The position numbers and the translations under genes were made by a program. Positions 50,701 to 59,527 of a stretch of DNA of 64,000 nucleotides are shown in pieces. Position 1 is the first letter of the stretch, and every line of letters starts with the position of its first letter. Where the stretch lies: assembly GCF_017916325.1 (NCBI RefSeq), contig NC_090170.1, forward strand, positions 870,001-934,000. Direction: 5' to 3'. A model generated the notes under the pieces. That model was not told the DNA's origin. It did no database searches and saw only the letters and a list, made by a program, of their open reading frames with translations. The stretch comes from Leishmania martiniquensis (taxonomy: Eukaryota > Euglenozoa > Kinetoplastea > Trypanosomatida > Trypanosomatidae).

Positions 50701-52595
50701 GTGACGTGGGCGACCATGGGCGATGGTATCCCGCTTGCAGCAGAAGAGGATCGGCAGGACAAGCTCGTATCATCAGCGCCTTGCACCAGCGATCGACGTG
50801 GGAGCTACTCCACAGTGCCGCCCCGCTGAATCCTCCCGGGACGGTGTCGCGTATTGTTGGAGCGTGCAAAGCTTTCCCCTCCTCCTCTGCTCACCCTTGA
50901 GTCGGCAGTTTAAATGAGGCTCGCGTATGCTCTCCGTCTGCGTCTGCCTGCCGCGCAGTGAATATGGAGAGCTCTTCCCTTTACTATTCTGCTCCTCTGT
51001 GCCGAGGACTCCGCCATAGAAGGTGAGTGGGCAGGACTCGAGCCATCAGACCACCGCATTATTCAGTGATCATACAGCAGCCATTTTTTTGTCGGAGCCG
51101 CTGCCGCGCTGCGGCCATTGCGGGGCTCTTTCTTTGACACTCTCGATATACGCGAAGAGCGACAGCGGTGGGGAAGAGAGAGGCAGAGTCTTCAGGATAA
51201 GACCTGGTCTGTGCGTGTGTGTGTGATGTGGCCTGTGCGTGTAGAGGGATGGAGGGGAGGAGAGTAAACCGCACAAAGGGAACCGCGCTGCGTGCCCGTG
51301 AGGCGTATGCTGTGCTCTCTTTTTCTCCCCGAATGTCCTTCGCCTATCCTCCTTCACCTCTTTTGCCGAAGTGGTGGTCATCTTTTTTTTCTTTCTCATC
51401 GCAATCTAGTGCCAACGCTGGTGCACCTGCCTGGCTGGCTGCATCCAAAGACGCCCTGTGGTTGTTCCTGTGTCATGGCCCTCTGCTTGACATCTTTGAA
51501 TATATGTGAGTTTACCTGTATATATTCGCGTGCACATACACGCACACAAACCCACACGCAAGCAGATGTGCCCGGAGTCGCCTTAGAGACGCACGCCCTT
51601 GCTCCCTTTCTCTTTGCCCTTTTCCCTTATCCCACCTTACTGTTGCCGCGCCTCCTCTCTCTCTTTGCTGTTCGGCTCATCCCTCCCTCTTCCCTGGAAG
51701 TATTTCCTCTCTCTCCCCCCTCTCTCCCTCTGTCCTTCTCGGGATTATCTTGTTGCTCTCCACGTCTATGTGTATACATATGCACCCACACCCACAAATA
51801 TTATGTGCTCTCTTCTCCCTCACTCGGTGCGTTTGCCTCTTACCGTGCGTTCTCGTCCCCTTTTGAAGAGCGGACGTTCTCAACCTCCGACTTTTTTCAT
51901 CGGTTGCGGAGGTAACGACCCTCGCTGGTCGCACAACCGTGACTGATCCGCTCTGGACTCTTTTTTTCTTTGCCGTGCTGCTCCATTTTCTCCGCGCGTA
52001 TCTGGCGCCGCCTTCACCACGCATGTAGGCAGGGCCCACGCACAACGGTCTCGCGCACGCCCTCACGATTTTTCTCTCGCTCCTTGAGTGCGCACATGCA
52101 AACAAGAACGTACGTTTATATTTCCGCCCCCGATCCTCTCCCTCTTCTGTGCAGACTGTTCCGGTCAGTCCTTCTTCAAGTTTCTCCTGCAGCTACACGG
52201 GTCGCCGTGAACTTGGTGGTTGGCTTGAGTCGGTGGATCGTGAGTGGGGAACTAAAAGGAGAAGATACATTAGTGCCGCTTCCCCACCCCCGCACACGCG
52301 CTCCTCCTCCTTCGATAGACCATTTAATAACCACCGCATGGTTGGAATGCCCCCTCCCCCCCGCGTAGGCCTGTCTGATGCTCCCTGCCCTGCGCGCACG
52401 CATAGGACACGCACCGAAGCAGATACAGACGCAACTGTACAGGTATCCGCCTTCTCTTCAGCATCTCTACCCCCCAGCCCCATACGCGCGAAAAGGGGTG
52501 TAGGAGAGTACTTGCTGAGAAGGAATACTCAGTTCCGAAGCAGGACCTACGCAGCTTTCTCTTTGCACGGCGTAAGCAGGCCTCCGTAGAGGCTC
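47754..52595. other. 4.8 kb gene-free stretch between repeat copy 2 and the Stealth gene
   Basis: No intact gene is supported. Bases ~48180-51000 differ from ordinary spacer here: they have few pyrimidine tracts and many short broken frames on both strands, such as a + strand Cys-containing piece around 49579-49620. This looks like decayed coding or mobile sequence, but I cannot name a family. From ~51080 the usual pyrimidine-rich spacer returns. Acceptors AG at 52460-52461 and 52476-52477 lie 120-135 nt before the Stealth ATG. Confidence 0.55.
52460..52477 (+). promoter_or_regulatory. Predicted spliced-leader acceptor zone for the Stealth gene
   Basis: Two AGs follow short tracts (CTTCTCTTCAG, then CATCTCTACCCCCCAG). 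Confidence 0.45.
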
Positions 52596-55500
52596 ATGGC
52601 CTCTATGCACCTTCAAGGCTTCTTGGCTAGGTACGTGTACCCCATCAGCCTTTTTTGTCTCTTGTGTCTTCGCCATTCATGGCAGCTGATTCAGCGCCGA
52701 AGTGCTCAGGTGCGTCTTTACTCGCAAGAGGTCCGCCGTCACTTCCGCAGTCCCCGCCGAGTACTTTGGCTCTCGGTGGAGGTGTTGCAAGAGTGGCAGT
52801 TTTTCAGCTTTCCGGGGCTTATCATCTCTCTTCTCTGCCTCTGTGTCTGCATGGGCTGCAGAATACAGCGCCGCTACGCTGGTCTCCGCGATCCAACAGC
52901 GTTGTGGACCCACGATCAGGTCTATGTGCAAGATGCATCGGTTGGCGCATCCCTCGTCTCTCCAGTGCACGACCCGCGGTCCTTGAGCCCGTACGGGCCA
53001 CGGTCGTGCCTCACGCTCACGTTCTTCTGCGGCCGGCCGACGGCCAGCAGCTATGACGGCTACACTGGTCTGCCGCATGCCGCGTACATTCATCACGACG
53101 TGGAGCGCGACCGCTACGTGGTGCGCACCTTCGGCCGCGGCGGCCTGCGCGTGGACGAGCGGCGGCGCAGTGGCGTGGGACGCAGCACCTACGAGATCTT
53201 CTGCGCCGCGCCGCGGAGCGTACAGCGCGACACGCCGCTGGCGCCGTCCCCGTGGCTCGACGGTGAGGCGAACTGGCAGCTCGGCGACGCCGGCGCTGCG
53301 CCGCAGCGCGCCACCAACGGTGCCTTCAACTTCACGGTGCAGCCGCTCGCCGTGCCACACGCAGCGGCGGCCGCCGTGGGGGAGCCGGCAGCAAGTGTCG
53401 GCAGCAGCCGCAGCGCCGACGCGGACTTCACCAAGGCGGACCAGGGGCTGCGCACGCACTACCGCCGCTACACGCGCAGCGAGCTGCTGCAGCGCCACGC
53501 GCACCTCGACTTCATCTACTCCTACGTCAACGGAAGCGACATCACGCGCGGCTACACGAAGCCGTTCGCGAAGACGTGGGAGTGCTGGAACATGATCGCG
53601 TCGGTGCAGCTGCTGTGGGGCGAGATGCAGCGCGCGGCCGACATCGGCGCCGGCGCGCCGCGCATCGGCGAGAAAGACTTCAGCCGCCGCATCGCCGAGC
53701 TGCTGTTCGCGTCAGCGTCGAGCCCGTGCGCGCTGTCGCAGCTGCTGTCCGACGTGGGCGGCGGCAAGGACGCGATGAAGCGCGTGGAGGCGTCGCTGTG
53801 GTGGGCTGCCACGCGCGCTGGCCGCTCCGAAGACGTTGAAGCCGCCGCGCCGCCGGCGGAGATGGCCCTGACCAACATGGAGCTGCTGCGCGCGCTGGGC
53901 GCGGACCTGGAGAGCGTGAAGCCGGACGACATCGACGCGGACTGCGACGAGCTGCGTCACAGCATGCGCGGGCTGCTGCGCCACACGCGCAGCTGGCACC
54001 GTGGCCGCATGATCGTCGTGACGCCGCACGGCAACGTGCCGCTGTGGCTGAACCAGAGCAGGAGCTTCTTCATGCGCTCCCTCTACGCCGCTGCTAGCGC
54101 GGCCGCGGCGGGCGGTGGGGCGGCAAACGCTACCGCTGACGGCAGCGAAGCGAGAGTGCTCGGCACGGCCGAGGCGCGCTTCGTGAAGGAGGTGTACACG
54201 GGAAAGCTGCACTACACGCGCATTCACATTGTGGACCAGCGCGCGCTGATGCCACCTGCGCCGTTGACAACAGCGAACAGTTTCACCATCGAACCGTTCG
54301 TGTACCGTCTGCGCAACGCCTCCTCCGTCTTCATTTACATGAACGACGACTACCTCGTCATGAAGGATGTTGACATCACCGACTTTGTGAACGTGTATGG
54401 CGGACCGGTGCTGCGCGTTTCATCACCGGGAAAGCTGCCGAAGGATGGACCGCGTGTAACAGGTTTCCGGCGCTCAATCCTGCATAACTCGTACAGCCTT
54501 CAGAGGCAGGTCGACAGGACCCCCGCAGACCTGGAGGAGCTTGTGCAGCCGGCTGCTGCCGCTGCCTCCCTGACGTCGAAAGGGGGCGAGGCAGTCGTGA
54601 TGCAGCGTGGCATCGTGCGAGCATCGTGGGCCGCCTTCACTGCAGCCGTGGACGCGCGCAGCAGCGTGGCGACTCCTAGAATCGGTGATCGGGCTACGAG
54701 CACGGCGTGCAGCAGCAACAGCAGCGCTGCGGTGTGCGCGTGGGCGGAGTGCGCGTGGGGTGCCGCTGACGGTGCGCTGGCGCGCGGTGTGTGTGCGATG
54801 CCGCGCGTGTCGGTGGAGGGCGAGCCGTCGTGGAGCACAGACGCAGCGGGCACCTTTGCGCTGGTGCCTCCGGCGCCTGCGGCCTCGGGAAGCGGGAAGT
54901 GGACGTGGGCGGGCCAGGCGCAGATGCCCGCTCTCGCGCACTGGGGCCGCCGTGTGCTTGACCGCGTCACAGCAGACCTCATCACGCCGCGCAACTACCT
55001 CGAAGCAGCGCAAGCCGTGGTGGCGGACGAAAGGCCGGTGCCGGTGCCGACGGCGGAAGCCGGGGCAGATTGGGCGCGGGACGTTTCGAGCATGGCGAGA
55101 CTGCTGCGTTCGGCGAAGCTTGAGCGGAGGTGGCCGGCCGACGAATCTGAGGCGCGCGTGCGGCTGATGCGGAAGCTAGAAGTTTGGGCGGCACGCATCG
55201 CTTTTCACGAATTTCCCACTCACCGGATCTTCAAGACGCAGCCGCGTCTGCGCAAGTACCGCATGCGGCTCGACAGCCACGCCCCCTATCCACAGTGCCG
55301 CAACATGTGGGGCTACATCCACAAGCGCTACGCACCCGACCTCAATCTAAACATGTTCATTGAGCGCAAGCGCACTACCATGGACCTGTTGCCGCCCTCG
55401 ACGCATACAGCGCACATGCTGCGGCATCCGTGGGTCGCGTCGAGGCAGTACCTGCCGTACCTGATGGCAAAGCAGGCGTGGCGCATGCAGCGTGGCGCCG

Positions 55501-56687
55501 GACTGTCACCGCTCGACAACAGCACACCGGTGTTCCCGGTAGTGGATGTGGCGCTGGACAACGAAGACGGCTGCGCACCGGCAACTATCCGTGGCGAAGA
55601 GCTCAAAGAAACCGCTTACGATGAGTTTGATGATGACATGAAGCACAATGCTCGGCGAATGGCTCGCATTCGCGGATATCGCAATGTCACCTCCTTTACG
55701 AACGTTAACTCGAAGTTTACCCTCGGTTTTATTTGCGATATACTCCGTAACTTCCTCCAGGAGCTGTTCCCTACCCCGATGCTGCTGGAGCAGCACTGGC
55801 GGACGGCTCCTGAAGACGAAAGCGGCACAGACGATGTTCGTGTATCGCTGAGCATAGACAATGAAAGTGGTGCTCCTGACTTGCAGTTCGTTCACCTGGA
55901 CGTCAATTTCGACCGCCTGATGCATCTACCACTGATCCTTGTGAGCAACGACGAGGAGGGCTTCTGCCCTCTGGTACGCAGCCTGCGTCACGTGCTGCCA
56001 GACTTCCGCGGGCGGCGGGTTGTGCAGGTACTGGTGCCGCCGGCGGACGGCGTGTCGCTGCGCGCAGCGCGTGCGGACCGGCGACACGCCTACCGCGACT
56101 TCCTGCCGGTGGCGCGCTGCAGCCTGTCGGCTGACCGACTGCGCCGCGTGACGCTGCCGGTGGACAGCAGCGTGGCGGACGTGGTGGCGGCGGGGCTTCG
56201 GCTAGCGCGCGAGGACATGGACCCGGTGCAGTGGGAGGCGCCGGCACTGGTGGAGATGCGGGGGCGGCGCGTGGCGCTGCGCGCGGTGCAGGCCCTGGTG
56301 ATCGACGCGCGCACGCTGCATGCCGGTGCGCGCGGCTTCACGGAGCTGCCGCTCGCGCTGGCTGTGCCGGCCGAGCTGGTGGCTCACGAAGACTTCGTAG
56401 AGCACCTACTGGATGCCGCCGCACAGTCGCTAGTGCGCCTTCCCACGGCCGCCGAGGCCGCCATGGTCGCCGCGGTCACCGTGGTAGAGCCGATGGATAA
56501 GAAGAAGCGCTCGAAGGCGGCCCCTGGCGACTTTGCTGCGAGCGTGCTTGTCCTGTCGGAGGCGGATGCGGAAGCGCGTCACACGCACTGGGTCCACGGC
56601 GCCTCTGAGCACGACTTGCTGAGTGCGATGCCACTGCCGTACGACAAGATGGAGGACATGGAGGAGAACGTGCAGTGGGGCTTCTGA
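52596..56687 (+). CDS. Stealth-family hexose-1-phosphate transferase, membrane-anchored, 1363 aa
   Basis: Stealth proteins transfer a sugar-1-phosphate from a nucleotide sugar to an acceptor; animal GlcNAc-1-phosphotransferase alpha/beta is one example. Two N-terminal hydrophobic stretches (~10-28 and ~70-88, FFSFPGLIISLLCLCVCMGC) suggest a Golgi/ER type II anchor. Conserved regions appear in order: CR1 DFIYSYVNGSD (305-315) with the following TWECWNMIAS; the LLRHTRSWHRGRMIVVTPHG segment with VPLWLNQS; CR2 with FIYMNDDYLVM (Asn583, Asp584, Asp585); CR3 HTAHML (937-942); and CR4 FICDILRNFLQELFPTP (~1043-1060). A ~290-residue extension of unknown role follows. In Leishmania the natural guess is mannose-1-phosphate transfer in phosphoglycan (LPG/PPG) assembly; that is inference. 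The gene is extremely GC-rich in 53050-54250 and 55980-56420 and more balanced between. Identical direct repeats flank it. Confidence 0.88.
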   Translation: MASMHLQGFLARYVYPISLFCLLCLRHSWQLIQRRSAQVRLYSQEVRRHFRSPRRVLWLSVEVLQEWQFFSFPGLIISLLCLCVCMGCRIQRRYAGLRDPTALWTHDQVYVQDASVGASLVSPVHDPRSLSPYGPRSCLTLTFFCGRPTASSYDGYTGLPHAAYIHHDVERDRYVVRTFGRGGLRVDERRRSGVGRSTYEIFCAAPRSVQRDTPLAPSPWLDGEANWQLGDAGAAPQRATNGAFNFTVQPLAVPHAAAAAVGEPAASVGSSRSADADFTKADQGLRTHYRRYTRSELLQRHAHLDFIYSYVNGSDITRGYTKPFAKTWECWNMIASVQLLWGEMQRAADIGAGAPRIGEKDFSRRIAELLFASASSPCALSQLLSDVGGGKDAMKRVEASLWWAATRAGRSEDVEAAAPPAEMALTNMELLRALGADLESVKPDDIDADCDELRHSMRGLLRHTRSWHRGRMIVVTPHGNVPLWLNQSRSFFMRSLYAAASAAAAGGGAANATADGSEARVLGTAEARFVKEVYTGKLHYTRIHIVDQRALMPPAPLTTANSFTIEPFVYRLRNASSVFIYMNDDYLVMKDVDITDFVNVYGGPVLRVSSPGKLPKDGPRVTGFRRSILHNSYSLQRQVDRTPADLEELVQPAAAAASLTSKGGEAVVMQRGIVRASWAAFTAAVDARSSVATPRIGDRATSTACSSNSSAAVCAWAECAWGAADGALARGVCAMPRVSVEGEPSWSTDAAGTFALVPPAPAASGSGKWTWAGQAQMPALAHWGRRVLDRVTADLITPRNYLEAAQAVVADERPVPVPTAEAGADWARDVSSMARLLRSAKLERRWPADESEARVRLMRKLEVWAARIAFHEFPTHRIFKTQPRLRKYRMRLDSHAPYPQCRNMWGYIHKRYAPDLNLNMFIERKRTTMDLLPPSTHTAHMLRHPWVASRQYLPYLMAKQAWRMQRGAGLSPLDNSTPVFPVVDVALDNEDGCAPATIRGEELKETAYDEFDDDMKHNARRMARIRGYRNVTSFTNVNSKFTLGFICDILRNFLQELFPTPMLLEQHWRTAPEDESGTDDVRVSLSIDNESGAPDLQFVHLDVNFDRLMHLPLILVSNDEEGFCPLVRSLRHVLPDFRGRRVVQVLVPPADGVSLRAARADRRHAYRDFLPVARCSLSADRLRRVTLPVDSSVADVVAAGLRLAREDMDPVQWEAPALVEMRGRRVALRAVQALVIDARTLHAGARGFTELPLALAVPAELVAHEDFVEHLLDAAAQSLVRLPTAAEAAMVAAVTVVEPMDKKKRSKAAPGDFAASVLVLSEADAEARHTHWVHGASEHDLLSAMPLPYDKMEDMEENVQWGF

Positions 56688-57731
56688 GGGCAGCGGCTGC
56701 TGTTTTGCAGGTTGTGTTTGTGTGCGTGACGTACCCTTTTCCCACTGCTCGCAACTTCCTCAGAGGCATGTGGGAGAGAGCGGTGTGAGGCATCAGGGGC
56801 GTGAATAAGACGGGCTTGCCTGCAAAGCTGAGCAACTCGATCGTTTCTGCCCTCGTGTACCATAGGCTCTCCTCGCAGGGAGGCAGGGGGACCTGTTCGC
56901 TCGCCTTGTGAGCAGCTCTCGGTGTGCTCCCCTTCCGACGAGAACGATACGGTGGTCTGTTGCTCATATGCTTTAGGCACAGTTACGGCGACTCGCTGCC
57001 TGTGAAGTGAAGCAGTGCTCTGAGAGCTTCCGATTTTTTTTCCCATCAAAGTTCGGCGAAGGCTGGCAGAAAGGATCACGACAAAGGCCGTCCCTCTCTG
57101 CGTACTCCCTTTCTTTTATTTCGATCTTGGTTCCGCGCGTCCGCGTACTTGTGTCATGACCACATTGCCGATGCAACCTCTCTTTGCCGATTGACAGCTA
57201 CTCTGTCTCGCCAAGTATAGCGAAAGCAGACACGGAGGGGTTAGCCAAGTGCCCTCGGGCACGCCGATCCACGTCCAGTGGCTCTCGACCCCTCGTAGCT
57301 TCGATAACAGCAGCAAATCCGGAGGCTGATTAACAGAAGAGAGAGTAAGAGAGAGCCGCTGTTTGCCTTTTCGAGCAGCATGAGGAGGCGCGAGAAAAAG
57401 GGGACTGCCAGATGGCGGCACGCACGATATGTGGCAACCTCATCCATGCATTCAGGAAGCGCGAGCTCATAGCAGTTTTTCGGGGGTAGGCGTTGGGGCG
57501 GCAGACGACTAAGCACGTGTGTGACCTCCCGAGAATCTTGGTGGAACGCATTCGTCCCCTCTCCTTTCCCACCCCATTCTGCGTGGACTGCCTTTGGAAT
57601 TGTGCGCCCCCTTTGCCGGCAACACTGTTTTTATGTGTGAGGAGCGTACTTTTACCGCATTGTGCGCGCATGTGCTTGTCTCTGGCCCCCCCCCCCCCCC
57701 CACACACACAAGCGGAACCAACTGCCAGCGC
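56688..57731. other. 3' spacer of the Stealth gene
   Basis: No gene seen. It ends with a poly-C run (about 57686-57701) leading into CACACACACA just before repeat copy 3. Confidence 0.65.
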
Positions 57732-58316
57732 AGCCCCTCACGATCTAACACCACGCCGATCCCTCTCGGGAAGGGGGGGCGCCACGCGGCCCCTTATCCC
57801 CCTGCCCGTGCCGAGCCGCTTTCCATGGTAATACAGGGTGAGGCACCTGTGACGTAGCGAAGTGTGTGTGTGTGGGAGGGGCTGTGTAGCGCTGGCGGTG
57901 TCCGTGGTGCGGTCCTCAACGGTGTTGCGCCGGAGCGGCCTGTGGCGGCGAATGCACTTGCAGCTTTCTCGTGATGAGCAGAGAGTGTCCGCCCGGCGCG
58001 AACGCATCTCACTCGGCCCTCAGCGCCTCCTGCTGGCGGTGGTGGTGTCGAGGGTGGGGGGAAGTCTGAGCTGCCCCCCGAGGGGGACGCACGAGGTGGC
58101 GACTGGCATGAGGGGCGGGGCTGCGAGGCAGAGCGTGACGCGTGTGGGTGGGCCGAGCTCGGGGCCGAGGCCTGTACTGAGATGGCTGCGTGAGCGCGTG
58201 GCGGTAACAGGTGCCCACCGCTGCCTCTCACGCTGCGGTGACGAGGCTGTGTGTGGCCGACAAGGCTGGGGATAGACCAAACTTATGTTTTGTAGAGGAT
58301 TGACCATCCTGGGAAG
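57732..58316 (+). repeat. Dispersed 585-bp repeat, copy 3
   Basis: Identical to 47169-47753, offset 10,563 bases, same orientation. It ends CCATCCTGGGAAG, followed by GGAAACG rather than an A-run. It begins about 1.04 kb after the Stealth stop codon, in its probable 3' UTR. Confidence 0.93.
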
Positions 58317-59527
58317 GGAAACGCTGCTGCTTTGTGGCGCTCTTTTATCTCTGCGTTGGTGCGAATGTATCAATCACGTGGTTTCCCTCCCTCTTCGATC
58401 TCCCATCTTGTTGTGTCTTCCTCTTCTCTGCAGAAAGGGGTATTGCTAGCTGTTCGCGCTCATCTGTCGTGCGTTCGTTTCTTCTTTCTTCCTCCTGTGA
58501 TCCCAGTTTAGTTTCGTTGCTTCGCCACGTCTTGGTGGCTCCCTTCTGCCCGTTTCAGTAGGCTCACGCCGCCGTGTACTATTCAAGCAAGGAAAAGTCA
58601 GCAGAACCAATGATTTATACTGCCTTAATTTTTCCCCTCCTCGTGCTGCCATGTCGATCTCACTGGCGCTACCTGCCTTCCCAGGTAGCTGCATGGGTGA
58701 CGTGGTGTGTATGTGTTGCTGTGGGCGTTGTAAAGCTTCTGTTACTCGTGTTCCCTTCGTGCCGCTGCGTGGAGCCGGTTGCATGCTCTCTCTCCTCTCT
58801 CCCTCTACAAGAGCTTTGTGTCTGCAAAGGGAGTGTGAGGCGCAAGGTCGGGCGAACATGGCGCACGCGTGTCAGCGCCTTGCATTTCGCAATAAGCTAC
58901 AGAGAGGGCGCAGGCTTAAGTGTGCGTGTGTTCCGCCTCACGTGGGAAAAAAACAGAACCACCAAGTGCAAGGGTCGGCGCAGACATCTGACTTTGCCCA
59001 ACACACAAAAATGAATACATAGAAAGGCGCCACCCTGAAGCGTTGATTTCCGCCAGTATCAGCCATACTCCTTGCTGCCTCGTCTTCTTCTCGTTCTCCT
59101 TCGCTGAGCTTGGCAGTCAGACAGACAGGCAGGGTGGGGGGTTTGCATCCGAAACGCTATAGAGAGAAGAGGTAACATAAATTTACGCGCTGAGTGAAGG
59201 CTACGGAACCGAGCGGCCTCGACCTTGTGCGTGTACGCGTCTCTTTTTTTCTCACGCTGACAGACGTTTCGAGCTCACGCTTTCCGGTACGGTAGAAGCC
59301 GCCTCGAGCTGCCATCTGCAAACCCGCGCGCGCACACACACACACGTACATACTCAGCGCTCACCTTCGGTGAAAAGGAAGTACGCAGGAGAGGAGGTTT
59401 GCGGGCATCATCCGTGACCTTTGGTAGTCTCGCTTCGCCTCTGACATAAGTGCCTGCGCGCGCACAGAAAGACAGAGAGATCGTTTTTGGCGACTTTCGG
59501 TGAGTGCGAACCTTCTCGTGGCCATCC
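58317..59527. other. 1.2 kb spacer upstream of transportin
   Basis: No gene seen. It contains pyrimidine-rich runs (58380-58510) and a CA run at about 59332-59346. Confidence 0.65.
59262..59263 (+). promoter_or_regulatory. Predicted spliced-leader acceptor for the transportin gene
   Basis: CGTCTCTTTTTTTCTCACG (about 59239-59256) is followed by CTGACAG. The leader would be about 264 nt. Confidence 0.5.

Noticed and set aside
57686..57711. Poly-C followed by CA repeat as a possible insertion hallmark of repeat copy 3
   Set aside because: Copy 2 has no such sequence at its start, so it is a local microsatellite rather than part of the element.
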